This document shows, piece after piece, positions 50,882 to 58,536 of a DNA stretch of 58,536 nt (position 1 is its first letter; each line of letters opens with the position of its first letter). Position numbers and translations under genes: made by a program. The notes beneath the pieces were generated by a model. It made no database searches and was not told the DNA's origin. It saw nothing but the letters and a program-made list of their open reading frames with translations. Source of the DNA: Pseudomonadota bacterium (GTDB lineage Bacteria > Pseudomonadota > Alphaproteobacteria > Rhizobiales > Xanthobacteraceae); contig JAEWIX010000019.1 in NCBI GenBank assembly GCA_023386885.1, forward strand, positions 1 through 58,536. The letters are read 5' to 3'.

Positions 50882-52354
50882 ATGCGCTCTGCCAAGCAAT
50901 ACCTGTCGAACCTGAATGACGATCGTTCCATCTACATCAACGGCGAGGTCGTGCATGATGTCACCAAGCATCATGCTTTTCGCAATGTCGCGACCTCGAT
51001 GTCGTCGCTGTTCGATTTTGCTAGTGCACCGGAAAATCGCGACCTGATGACGTTCGAATACGGTGGCGGTCGCGCCAACCGCATCTGGCAGCTACCGGCG
51101 TCGTACGCAGAGTTGGTCGAGCGGCGCAAGGCGCTGGAAGCCTGGGCGTCGCTCCATGCGGGCTTTATGGGCCGCGCGCCGGATCACGTCGCGTCCTGCA
51201 TCGCCGGCATGTATATGGGGCTCGACGTGTTCAATGCCTACGATCCGAAGCGTGCCGACGCGCTGGCCTCGTATTATCGCTACGCGCGCGATAACGATCT
51301 CTATCTCACTTACGTCATCATCAATCCGCAGGCGGACCGCTCCAAGGGCGCCGCCGAGCAGGCCGATCCGTTCCTGACGGCCGGTGTCGTCGATCAGGAT
51401 GCCGAAGGCATCACCGTGCGCGGTGCCAAAATGCTGGCGACCGGCGGTGTCGTCGCTGACGAGGTGTTCGTCACCACCATTCAGCCGATGCGTCCCGGTG
51501 AGGAACGTTACGCGATGTCCTTCGCGATCCCGATGAACACCAAGGGCCTCAAGATGCTGTCGCGCAAGTCCTATGAGGATGCGGCGGCGTCGGTGTTCGA
51601 CAATCCGCTGTCGAGTCGCTTCGACGAGAACGACTCGGTGCTTTACTTCGACGATGTGAAAGTGCCGTGGGATCGCGTCTTCATCGAAGGCAATGTGGAG
51701 ATGTGCCAGAAACAGTTCCACGCCACGCCCTGTCACGTCTACCAGAACTATCAGGCCATGGTTCGCCTCAGCGTCAAGCTGAAGTTCCTGACCGGTCTAG
51801 CGCATCGCACGGCGGAGATGAACGGCGTCACCCAGTTTCCGCAGGTGCGCGAGATGCTGGGGCAACTCGCCGCCGAGACCGGCATGGTGGATGCTCTGGT
51901 CGCGGCAATGGAGGCCAAGGGTTCGCAAGTCGGTCCTTACTTCATTCCACACCGGCATACGCTTTATTCTGCGCAAGTGCTCACGCAACAGCTTTACGGG
52001 CACATCCTCTCGACGCTGCGCGAATTGGCTGGCGGTGGCATGATCATGTTGCCGTCCTCGATCGCGGATTTCGGCAATCCGGAGATCGCTGCGCTGATCG
52101 GCAAGACGCAGCAGTCGCCGAAGGCGAATTCCCACGACCGCGTGAAATTTTACAAGCTCGCCTGGGATGCGGTCGGCTCTGAATTCGGTTCGCGTCACCA
52201 GCAATACGAGATGTTCTACGCCGGCGCGACTTTCGTGACCAAGGGTCACTCCTACCGCACCTATGACTGGGCTGCGTCCGACGCGCTGGTTCAACGCATG
52301 CTCGACTCGTACGACCTGAACGGCGTCTCGACCGCGCCGGGCAAGGCCGCCTGA
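50882..52354 (+). CDS. FADH2-dependent monooxygenase, HpaB family
   Basis: A 490-residue protein of the 4-hydroxyphenylacetate 3-hydroxylase type with the acyl-CoA-dehydrogenase-like fold. Recognisable parts are YLTYVIINPQADRSKG, the ITVRGAKMLATGGVVADEVFV strand region, DVKVPWDRVF and the FAD-contacting GGGMIMLPSS segment. This family hydroxylates phenols and heteroaromatics using FADH2 from the upstream reductase. The actual substrate is unknown; chlorophenol, hydroxyphenylacetate and pyrrole-carboxylate enzymes all belong here. It lies 40 bp after the reductase gene and before the cupin. Confidence 0.9.
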   Translation: MRSAKQYLSNLNDDRSIYINGEVVHDVTKHHAFRNVATSMSSLFDFASAPENRDLMTFEYGGGRANRIWQLPASYAELVERRKALEAWASLHAGFMGRAPDHVASCIAGMYMGLDVFNAYDPKRADALASYYRYARDNDLYLTYVIINPQADRSKGAAEQADPFLTAGVVDQDAEGITVRGAKMLATGGVVADEVFVTTIQPMRPGEERYAMSFAIPMNTKGLKMLSRKSYEDAAASVFDNPLSSRFDENDSVLYFDDVKVPWDRVFIEGNVEMCQKQFHATPCHVYQNYQAMVRLSVKLKFLTGLAHRTAEMNGVTQFPQVREMLGQLAAETGMVDALVAAMEAKGSQVGPYFIPHRHTLYSAQVLTQQLYGHILSTLRELAGGGMIMLPSSIADFGNPEIAALIGKTQQSPKANSHDRVKFYKLAWDAVGSEFGSRHQQYEMFYAGATFVTKGHSYRTYDWAASDALVQRMLDSYDLNGVSTAPGKAA

Positions 52355-52377
52355 TTTCAAATTCAAGGAGCAAACCG

Positions 52378-52758
52378 ATGGCTGTGAACAAGAAGCACGA
52401 TGAGTTTTATACGCTCGATATGAATAGCGGCTGGGAAACTCCCGCCGGCTATCCGGCTGGTATCCAGCAGAAGATCCTGTCCGGCGCGCTCGACGAGGAG
52501 AACCGCCGTGGTACGCGCACGCGGCTGCTGCGTTTCGCGCCCGGTGTTTATACGACCGCGCCGTTCTCCCATGAGTATTGGGAGGAAGTGTACCTCGTTT
52601 CCGGCGATTTGATCGTCGGTAACGATGCCAACGGTGAGGGCGGCAAGAGCTTCCCGCCGAACACCTATGCCTGCCGCCCACCGCACGCGCCGCACGGCCC
52701 GTTCAAGTCGGTCAACGGCTGTCTGCTCATGGAGATCCACTACTTCGATCCGGTCTAA
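52378..52758 (+). CDS. Cupin-domain protein, possible dioxygenase
   Basis: A 126-residue single-cupin protein. Likely metal ligands are in FSHEYWEEVYLVSGDL (His65, Glu66, Glu69/70) and PPHAPHGPF (His103, His106). Small cupins in catabolic operons can be ring-cleaving or C-C-cleaving dioxygenases, or isomerases. It sits directly between the monooxygenase and the transporter genes, 23 bp after the former, with AAGGAG before its ATG. The role in the pathway is inferred from place only. Confidence 0.82.
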   Translation: MAVNKKHDEFYTLDMNSGWETPAGYPAGIQQKILSGALDEENRRGTRTRLLRFAPGVYTTAPFSHEYWEEVYLVSGDLIVGNDANGEGGKSFPPNTYACRPPHAPHGPFKSVNGCLLMEIHYFDPV

Positions 52759-52817
52759 TTGCCGGATCGATCGACACGACCTTTCAAAAATAATCGAATC
52801 ACTTCGAGAGGGGAAAT

Positions 52818-54116
52818 ATGATGAAGTTCAAGATGGCTCTATCTACGCTCGCACTCGTCGGTTGCCTGGGTGCAACGATGCCGGCGTTCGCTCAGGAAAA
52901 GCCGGAGGCGCTCGGCCTCGGCATCTTTACCTTCACGTCCGGCCCGGCGGCTGCTTATGGCATGCCCGGCAAGAACGCGGCCGACCTGATGATCGAGCAG
53001 ATCAATGCGGCCGGTGGTATCGGCGGTGTCAAGATCGCGCCGACTTATGTGGACGAGGCGCAGGGTGCGCAGGGCGTCATCACCGAATATCGGCGGCTCG
53101 CTGCCGAGCCGAAGAACCAGGTGATGCTGGCCGCGCTGTCGAGCGCCAACTGCCTCGCGTTGGCGCCGATCGCCGAACAGCTTCAAGTGCCGACCGTCGG
53201 TTGGAACTGCGACACGCATCAGCTTTTGCAGGATGGCAAGAGCAAATACGTGTTCCGCCCCAACGGCAATACCGTTCCCGAGTTCATCGCTTATGCCGTC
53301 TATCTGCTGGCAAAGAAGCCGGACGTGAAGACGGTCGCGATCATCAACCCCGACTACGCGTTCGGCCATGACGCGGCGAAGATCTTCAAGGCAGCGCTGC
53401 ACGCACTGAAGCCGGACGTTCAGGTCGTCGCCGAACTGTTTCCGAAGCTCGGCTCGCCGAATTACCAGACCGAGATTTCGCGTCTGACCTCGGCACGGCC
53501 GGATGTCGTATTCTCCAACCTCTGGGGCGCCGATCTCGAGAATTTCGTGCGCCAGGCACAGCCGCGCGGCCTGTTCACCTCGAGCCAGGTGATCCTGGCG
53601 CTCGGCGAAACCGTGCTTCAGCGCGTGCCGCTGCCGGAGGGCGTGATCGTCGGCGTGCTCGGCGACGGTTGGTGGATGTCGCCGGATGCGGCCGCCAATC
53701 CGGAGACCAAGAAGTTCGCGGATGCCTACAAAGTGAAGTTCGGCGAGTATCCGGTGTTCCCCTCGATCAAGATGGCCAATGCCATTCTCTACGTGAAGGC
53801 GGCTTACGAAAGCGCGATGAAGAAGAACGGCGGCAAGTGGCCGAGCCGTGCGGAACTGGCCGACGCCATGAAGGGAAGCGCGGTGACGACTTTGACCGGC
53901 AAGATGCACACCCGTCCTGACGGCGACGGCGTGGTCGATCAGATTGTTGGCGTCACCGTCAAATCGTCGGCGCAGAGCTTCCCGGTCATCGGCGACATGG
54001 TCCGCTACAAGGGCGACGTGCTGATGCCGAAGGAGGGCCAGGACCCGATCGCCTGGATTTCCACGCTCAAGCCGGAGTTCGCGGCCTCGCTGCCGAAGCC
54101 TGGCAGTTATAAGTAA
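52818..54116 (+). CDS. ABC transporter substrate-binding protein, LIV (Leu/Ile/Val) type
   Basis: A 432-residue periplasmic protein with a signal peptide (cleavage after FAQ, about residue 25) and the family-6 binding-protein fold: GKNAADLMIEQINAAGGIGG near the start, VVAELFPKLGSPNYQTEISRL in the middle. It would capture the operon's substrate in the periplasm; LIV-type proteins accept amino acids, amides and aromatic acids. GAGAGGGG precedes the ATG. A stem-loop directly after the gene separates it from the permease genes, as is common for abundant binding proteins. Confidence 0.9.
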   Translation: MMKFKMALSTLALVGCLGATMPAFAQEKPEALGLGIFTFTSGPAAAYGMPGKNAADLMIEQINAAGGIGGVKIAPTYVDEAQGAQGVITEYRRLAAEPKNQVMLAALSSANCLALAPIAEQLQVPTVGWNCDTHQLLQDGKSKYVFRPNGNTVPEFIAYAVYLLAKKPDVKTVAIINPDYAFGHDAAKIFKAALHALKPDVQVVAELFPKLGSPNYQTEISRLTSARPDVVFSNLWGADLENFVRQAQPRGLFTSSQVILALGETVLQRVPLPEGVIVGVLGDGWWMSPDAAANPETKKFADAYKVKFGEYPVFPSIKMANAILYVKAAYESAMKKNGGKWPSRAELADAMKGSAVTTLTGKMHTRPDGDGVVDQIVGVTVKSSAQSFPVIGDMVRYKGDVLMPKEGQDPIAWISTLKPEFAASLPKPGSYK

Positions 54117-54148
54117 GCCCGATAGTCTGAAAGGCCGCAGGTCCGGCG

Positions 54149-54177
54149 CGCCTCTCGCGGAATGTCCGCGGGAGGCG
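54149..54177 (+). terminator. Intercistronic stem-loop after binding-protein gene
   Basis: A 13-bp stem with one mismatch (CGCCTCTCGCGGA / TCCGCGGGAGGCG) and a 3-nt loop lies in the 83-bp gap between the binding-protein and permease genes. It probably protects the upstream mRNA or terminates partially, favouring the binding protein over the membrane parts. Confidence 0.6.
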
Positions 54178-54199
54178 TTGCAGGGCAGGGAAACGGACG

Positions 54200-55096
54200 A
54201 TGAATGCCATCATACCGCTGGTGCTCGATACGCTGTCCAGCGCCGCACTGATTTTCTTTGCGGCGGTGGGGTTGACGCTGGTTTTCAACGTGCTTCGCGT
54301 GTTGAACGTCGCGCACGGCAGCTTCTATTCGATTGGGGCCTATGTGGCCGCGTCGATCTGTGCCTTCATCGCCAGTCGGCATCTGAATCCATATCTGTCG
54401 TTTGTCGCACTGCTGTTCAGCGCGGCGCTGGTGGCGGTGGTGCTCGGGCCGCTGATCGAAAGTACCCTGATCCGCTGGACTTATGGCAAGTCGGAAGCGG
54501 TTCAGATCCTGATCACGTTCGGCTTGTTCCTGATCCTTGAAGATCTGCAACGCATTGTCTTCGGCGTGCAGTCCTTCTACGAGGACACCCCGATGCGCCT
54601 GATGGGAAGTTCCAGTATTGGTGGTGTCGTCTATCTCAATTATCAAATGTTCCTGGTGGCCATGGCCGTTATCGTTGTGTTCGGCCTGCGGCTTTTGATC
54701 AAACACAGCCGGCTTGGACGGCTTGTCACCGCAGTCGTCGCGGACCGCGAGATGGCGCAATCCATCGGCGTCGACACCAACAAGATTTTCATTATCGCCT
54801 TCTCGCTTGGCGTCTTCTTGGCGGCGCTAGGCGGCGCGCTGGCGGTGCCGACCTCCGGCGTCGCGCCGGGTCTTGGCGCGGATACGATGGTGCTGGCCTT
54901 CGCGGTCGCCGCCATCGGCGGGCTCGGGCAGATCGAGGGCGCGGCGCTGGCCGCTTTGATCGTGGCACTTGCGCGCGTGCTGGCGATCTACTTTGTGCCG
55001 TCGCTTGATGCCGTCGCGCCCTATGCGGCGATGTTGATCGTTTTGCTGGTGCGTCCCTACGGTCTGTTCGGCGCGATCACGACGCGGAGGATCTGA
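54200..55096 (+). CDS. LIV-type ABC permease, LivH family
   Basis: A 298-residue integral membrane protein with about eight helices. The LivH-type pattern LNVAHGSFYSIGAYVAA near residues 35-50 and the loop segment VVADREMAQSIGVDTNKIF (the EAA-like coupling region) are clear. It forms the translocation path with the LivM-type partner. Its stop shares one base with the next gene's ATG (TGATG). Confidence 0.92.
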   Translation: MNAIIPLVLDTLSSAALIFFAAVGLTLVFNVLRVLNVAHGSFYSIGAYVAASICAFIASRHLNPYLSFVALLFSAALVAVVLGPLIESTLIRWTYGKSEAVQILITFGLFLILEDLQRIVFGVQSFYEDTPMRLMGSSSIGGVVYLNYQMFLVAMAVIVVFGLRLLIKHSRLGRLVTAVVADREMAQSIGVDTNKIFIIAFSLGVFLAALGGALAVPTSGVAPGLGADTMVLAFAVAAIGGLGQIEGAALAALIVALARVLAIYFVPSLDAVAPYAAMLIVLLVRPYGLFGAITTRRI

Positions 55097-56019
55097 TGCG
55101 GGCGATACTTCTTGTTGTTGCGATCCTCGCCATTGTCGCGGCCCCGCTCGCCGCGCCGTGGATGCAATTCGTCTTGACCATGGCCATCGCCAAGGGGTTG
55201 GCCGCGCTCGGCGTCGCGGTGTTGCTCCGCGCCGGCATGATTTCCATCGGGCACGCGATGTTCGTCGCGGCGAGCGCCTATGGCGTCGCTTTTCTCGCTC
55301 GCGGCGGCGTTTCTGACTTCGGCGTGCTGCTCGTACTCTCGGTCCTGATCACGGGGTTGGCGGGCGCGGTGGTCGGCGCGTTTCTCATTCGCTATCGAGC
55401 GATCTTTTTCGCGATGCTCAATCTCGCGGTTTCGATGGTGTTCTACGCGCTGTTTGCCAAGCTTTATGGCCTGACCGGCGGCACCGACGGGATGACCATT
55501 CCTGTTCCGACCGTGTTCGGCGTCGTACTCAGCGAGCCGAACTTCAAGGCCGTTCTGTTCTACGGCAGTGTCACGCTGATGCTGGTGGTCGGGCTCGCGG
55601 TCCATCGCTATCTCGACAGTCCGCTCGGTCACGCGCTGTCGGCGGTTCACACCAATGAGGTGCGCCTCGAATATCTCGGGGTGCCGGTCTGGGCCGTCTT
55701 GCTGGTCGCCTACATCGTCTCGGCGGTGCTGGCAGGGTTAGGTGGTGCCATCGCGGGATTTGCTATCGGGCGTGTAGTGCCGGACTTCGCGTTCTGGACC
55801 GCGTCGGGGCATCTCGTCCTTGTCGCCGTACTCGGCGGCATCGGCGGCGTGCCGGGGGCTTTCATCGGCGCCTTCTTCCTTGAACTGCTGCATACCGAAG
55901 CGGCCGCCTTTACCGATGCCTGGAATCTGATCGTCGGCGCGGCGCTGATCGGCGTCATCGTGTTCCTGCCGAAAGGCCTGTACGGCCTTCTCACCCGCAG
56001 CGAGGTCTCGGCGAAATGA
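55096..56019 (+). CDS. LIV-type ABC permease, LivM family
   Basis: A 307-residue permease with about nine helices. The LivM-type segments GMISIGHAMFVAASAYGVAF and VHTNEVRLEYLGVPVWAV (the coupling loop) and GGIGGVPGAFIGAFFLELL near the C-terminus are visible. It pairs with the LivH-type subunit. It overlaps both neighbours by a few bases, so all five transporter genes after the stem-loop are translated as a unit. Confidence 0.92.
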   Translation: MRAILLVVAILAIVAAPLAAPWMQFVLTMAIAKGLAALGVAVLLRAGMISIGHAMFVAASAYGVAFLARGGVSDFGVLLVLSVLITGLAGAVVGAFLIRYRAIFFAMLNLAVSMVFYALFAKLYGLTGGTDGMTIPVPTVFGVVLSEPNFKAVLFYGSVTLMLVVGLAVHRYLDSPLGHALSAVHTNEVRLEYLGVPVWAVLLVAYIVSAVLAGLGGAIAGFAIGRVVPDFAFWTASGHLVLVAVLGGIGGVPGAFIGAFFLELLHTEAAAFTDAWNLIVGAALIGVIVFLPKGLYGLLTRSEVSAK

Positions 56020-56762
56020 GCACGTCCATTTTGGAGGTCCGCGATCTTCACGTCGAATTCAACGGCGTGAAGGCCGCCGACGGCGTCAGCCTCGATATCA
56101 ACGAAGGTGAGTTTCTCGCCGTGATTGGCCCGAACGGATCGGGCAAGACAACCTTGCTCAATCTGTGCACGGGTTACGTACGGTCGAAGTCGGGCAGTAT
56201 TCATCTCGATGGCCGCGCCATCACCGGCTTGACCCCGCGCGCGATCACCCGCCGTGGCGTCGCTCGCGCGTTCCAGATCCCGCAGCTCTTCTCCGATCAG
56301 AGCGTGCTCGACAACATGATGCTCGCGCTCGCGGCCAAGGACGGGCTGTGGACCATGGTGCGTCCGCTGGCGCAGCCGGCGCGACGCGAGGAGGCGACCG
56401 CGCTACTCGATCTGGTCGGCCTGCGTGACGACAAGAGCCGGGTCAGTCGCACCTTGCCCGAAGGTCATCGCAAGCTGCTCGACATCGCCGTGGCGCTGGC
56501 GCTGAAGCCGCGTCTGCTGCTGCTCGACGAGCCGACCAGCGGCGTCAGCACACTGGAACGCTTCTCGCTGATGGAGGCGCTGATGAGCGCGCTGCGGTCT
56601 CGCAACATCACCGCGCTGTTCGTCGAACACGACATGGACGTGGTGGCGCGTTACGCCGATCGCGTGCTGGTCTGGAATGCCGGAACCGTCATGGCGCAGG
56701 GTCATCCCGATGAGGTATTCAAGGACGAGCGCGTTCTGAAGAATGTCGTAGGTGTCGCATGA
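56016..56762 (+). CDS. LIV-type ABC ATPase, LivG family
   Basis: A 248-residue ATPase with Walker A GPNGSGKTT (38-46), Walker B LLLLDEPTSGV and the switch His in FVEHDMDVV. The signature region reads LPEGHRKLLDIA instead of the common LS-GQ form, as in some LIV-type subunits. It energises substrate import together with the LivF-type ATPase. It overlaps the permease gene and the next ATPase gene by 4 bp each. Confidence 0.92.
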   Translation: MSTSILEVRDLHVEFNGVKAADGVSLDINEGEFLAVIGPNGSGKTTLLNLCTGYVRSKSGSIHLDGRAITGLTPRAITRRGVARAFQIPQLFSDQSVLDNMMLALAAKDGLWTMVRPLAQPARREEATALLDLVGLRDDKSRVSRTLPEGHRKLLDIAVALALKPRLLLLDEPTSGVSTLERFSLMEALMSALRSRNITALFVEHDMDVVARYADRVLVWNAGTVMAQGHPDEVFKDERVLKNVVGVA

Positions 56763-57451
56763 CGCTTGTTCTCGACAAGGTCCAAGTCTCCATCGAAGGC
56801 GTTCGCGTGCTGCGCGGCGTGAGTTGCGAGATCATTGAGCGCAAGACCACGATCCTGATCGGCCGCAACGGCGCCGGAAAGACTACGACGCTGCGGGCGA
56901 TCATGGGGCTTCTTGCGCTCGATGGCGGCGATATACGGCTCGATGGTGACGATCTTCGCAAGCACCCGGCGCATTACCGCGCGCGGGCAGGCATCGGCTA
57001 TGCGCCGGAAGATCGTCGGCTGGTGCCGGAAATGAGTATCGAGGAAAATATCCGGCTGCCAGGCCTCGCGCTCAATCTCGGCAAGGGCGAGTTGAACAGC
57101 CGGCTTGAGGAGATCTACACCTTCCTTCCGCAGTTGCGCGATCTGCGCAAGCGGCCGGGCGGCGGCGTTTCCGGCGGTCAGGGCAAGATGGTTGCGCTCG
57201 GCCGCGCGCTGATGGTCGCGCGCACGGTACTGCTGCTTGACGAGCCGTTTCAGGGGCTTGCCCCGGCGCTGGCGCTGGACTATGCGCGAACGCTGGGCGA
57301 ATTGCGCAAGCATCGCCCCGAACTGGCGCTGCTCATCACCGAATCCACACCCGCGCTGCTCGATGCGATTGCCGACCGCACCCTGCAGATCGAGCGCGGC
57401 GAGATTTCAGAACAAGCAGGATCACCGAGGACCGAAGATGTTGCAGTTTGA
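56759..57451 (+). CDS. LIV-type ABC ATPase, LivF family
   Basis: A 230-residue ATPase with Walker A GRNGAGKTT, signature VSGGQGKM, Walker B VLLLDEPFQGLAP and LivF-type features (GYAPEDRRLVPEMSIEENI). The helical LPQLRDLRKRPGG loop is typical. Its usual switch His seems replaced, as ITESTP stands where a His-containing strand end is expected. The last 14 bp overlap the DUF2848 gene. Confidence 0.9.
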   Translation: MTLVLDKVQVSIEGVRVLRGVSCEIIERKTTILIGRNGAGKTTTLRAIMGLLALDGGDIRLDGDDLRKHPAHYRARAGIGYAPEDRRLVPEMSIEENIRLPGLALNLGKGELNSRLEEIYTFLPQLRDLRKRPGGGVSGGQGKMVALGRALMVARTVLLLDEPFQGLAPALALDYARTLGELRKHRPELALLITESTPALLDAIADRTLQIERGEISEQAGSPRTEDVAV

Positions 57452-58118
57452 TCGTATCACGAAGGATGGGACTGACCGGGTCGGATTGTCGATCGATACG
57501 CTGGTGATCGCCGGATGGGCAGGGCGCGACGTCGCGGCGATCGAGCATCACATCGAGGAATTGGCAGCCATCGGCGTGCCGCGACCTTCGACCACGCCGC
57601 TCTATTATCGTGTTGCGGCACAGACGCTGACGCAGGCCGACAAGCTGGTGGTGCTCGGGCCCGATAGCTCCGGCGAGGTCGAGCCGGTTGTGATCGCGCT
57701 GGCGGATGGCTTGTGGATCGGCATCGGCTCCGACCATACCGACCGCAAGGCGGAAACCTTCGGCATCGCACTGTCGAAGCAGCTTTGCGGCAAGCCGGTC
57801 GGGCGGCAACTCTGGTCCTATGCCGAGATCGAAGGTCATTGGGACAATCTGGTGCTGCGCTCCTGGGCCACCATTGACGGCCAGCGCACGCTCTATCAGG
57901 AAAGTGCGGTATCGAGCCTGCGCACGCCGCGCGATTTGATCCGCAAATATGCCAACGCCGACACTTTGCCGGCCGGCACGCTGATGTTTTGCGGCACGCC
58001 CGGTGCTATCGGTGGCATCCGTCCCGCCGCGCGCTTTGAGATGGAACTGCACGATCCGGTGCTGAAGCGCTCGCTGACGCACGGCTACGATATCGACGTG
58101 CTTCCGGTGGTCTCCTGA
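57438..58118 (+). CDS. DUF2848 protein with FAH-like C-terminal motif
   Basis: A 226-residue protein of the DUF2848 family. GSDHTD (97-102) and CGTPGA (185-190, within TLMFCGTPGAIGGIRP) are prominent. The latter closely resembles the GTP-G-V-G-x-x-R-P loop of fumarylacetoacetate hydrolase/hydratase-decarboxylase enzymes. This suggests a hydrolytic or hydratase step on a ring-cleavage product (inference). I chose ATG 57438, which overlaps the LivF gene by 14 bp. The open frame upstream inside LivF (from 57237) is a shadow. Confidence 0.8.
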   Translation: MLQFDRITKDGTDRVGLSIDTLVIAGWAGRDVAAIEHHIEELAAIGVPRPSTTPLYYRVAAQTLTQADKLVVLGPDSSGEVEPVVIALADGLWIGIGSDHTDRKAETFGIALSKQLCGKPVGRQLWSYAEIEGHWDNLVLRSWATIDGQRTLYQESAVSSLRTPRDLIRKYANADTLPAGTLMFCGTPGAIGGIRPAARFEMELHDPVLKRSLTHGYDIDVLPVVS

Positions 58119-58259
58119 ACCGAAAACCGGAACGCAGCTTGGTCGGACTCTGAGGTCAACGACTATTCAGCCGGCGCGAAAACGCTATAACGCATCGAAG
58201 CGTCGATGTGGCCGGCGCTGCGTTTGGTTGTACGCGCCACGCATCGGGAATAGTTGAAA

Positions 58260-58536
58260 ATGGCGGCAGCTTCAGCGGGGCAACCCCAAGTTTTGCTCGT
58301 CTCGCTGGGCGGAACGATCACGATGACGTCGGGCGCGGGGCCCGGCATCGTGCCGACCTTGACCGGAGCCGACCTTGTGCGCGCGGTGCCTGCGCTGGCG
58401 GAGGTAGCGGAAATCGAGGCGATTTCGCCGTTTCGTCTACCCGGACCGTCGCTCACCTTCGTGCATTTGCGCGAGGTCGCGCGGCTTTTGAATGAAAGGC
58501 TGGCCGGCGACCTCGCCGGCGCCCTCGTGGTTGTCG
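58260..58536 (+). CDS. Asparaginase-family amidohydrolase, 5' part only
   Basis: Starts at ATG 58260 and runs off the right edge; 92 codons are visible. The motif LLVSLGGTITMT near residues 12-23 is the first active-site signature of type I/II asparaginases (T-G-G-T-I family, here LGGTIT). The expected second TDTLEE-type motif lies beyond the window. Its position after the LIV-type importer and DUF2848 gene suggests amide hydrolysis of a pathway intermediate or uptake-linked amide. It lies 141 bp after DUF2848, probably in the same operon. Confidence 0.75.
   Translation, partial: MAAASAGQPQVLLVSLGGTITMTSGAGPGIVPTLTGADLVRAVPALAEVAEIEAISPFRLPGPSLTFVHLREVARLLNERLAGDLAGALVVV

Noticed and set aside
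52839..53909. 356-codon minus-strand frame
   Set aside because: Antisense to the ABC binding-protein gene with signal peptide and family motifs; the product is His/Arg-rich without domains.
1..58536. CRISPR arrays, tRNA/rRNA genes, insertion sequences, prophage or integrative-element ends
   Set aside because: No regularly spaced repeats, no cloverleaf or rRNA sequence, no transposase or integrase frame was seen.

Overview
The window looks like chromosomal DNA of an alphaproteobacterium of the Bradyrhizobium / Afipia / Rhodopseudomonas / Nitrobacter group. This rests on the GC-rich coding sequence and the gene families present: ExoF-like export, Crp/Fnr plus copper genes, LIV-type ABC operons and an oxalate/formate-type MFS carrier with its tiny partner. 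The genus is an inference. I see no rRNA, tRNA, CRISPR array, transposase or integrase.

Left part (310-7161): a tightly packed four-gene operon. It encodes a GAF-domain/HlyD fusion, a PqqD-like/M50 metalloprotease/HlyD fusion, a shortened SecA ATPase and a small periplasmic HlyD-type adaptor. Together they look like a dedicated, poorly characterised export or processing machine whose substrate is not in the window. This is my first choice for a little-described system.

7499-12445: a periplasmic copper-defence cassette (His-rich secreted protein, small lipoprotein, TolC-like outer-membrane lipoprotein, Tat-exported multicopper oxidase, CusF-like chaperone), followed by a Crp/Fnr regulator.

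13286-42293: a large exopolysaccharide region. It starts with a LuxR-type regulator with a degenerate receiver. A type I secretion pair (HlyD adaptor and an ABC ATPase with two tandem degenerate C39-like domains) sits beside a leaderless GH16 glycanase, its likely cargo. Next come an ExoF-like export protein and a long minus-strand operon (FAD oxidoreductase, GT2, GT4, a polytopic GT-C/Wzy-like protein, a DUF1616-like protein, GT4, flippase, methyltransferase). After it lie two CelD/BioF2-type GNAT acyltransferases, a GINT1-like beta-propeller protein, an FAD monooxygenase-like protein, a secreted GH5 glycanase overlapping a GT2 gene, and galE. A priming phosphoglycosyltransferase and a Wzc/ExoP kinase are not seen.

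42329-48766: metabolic and regulatory genes. These are a LysR regulator, a secreted ankyrin protein, a nucleoside deaminase with a CynX-type MFS transporter, a ModE-like regulator with a binding-protein domain, and an oxalate/formate-family MFS carrier with a 41-residue membrane partner gene.

49561-58536: a MarR regulator divergent from a catabolic operon. The operon holds a flavin reductase, an HpaB-type FADH2 monooxygenase, a cupin, a complete LIV-type ABC importer, a DUF2848 protein with an FAH-like C-terminus, and the start of an asparaginase-like gene cut by the window edge. It probably imports and degrades an unidentified aromatic or N-heterocyclic compound. A promoter with an overlapping 19-bp palindromic operator is visible in the divergent intergenic region.
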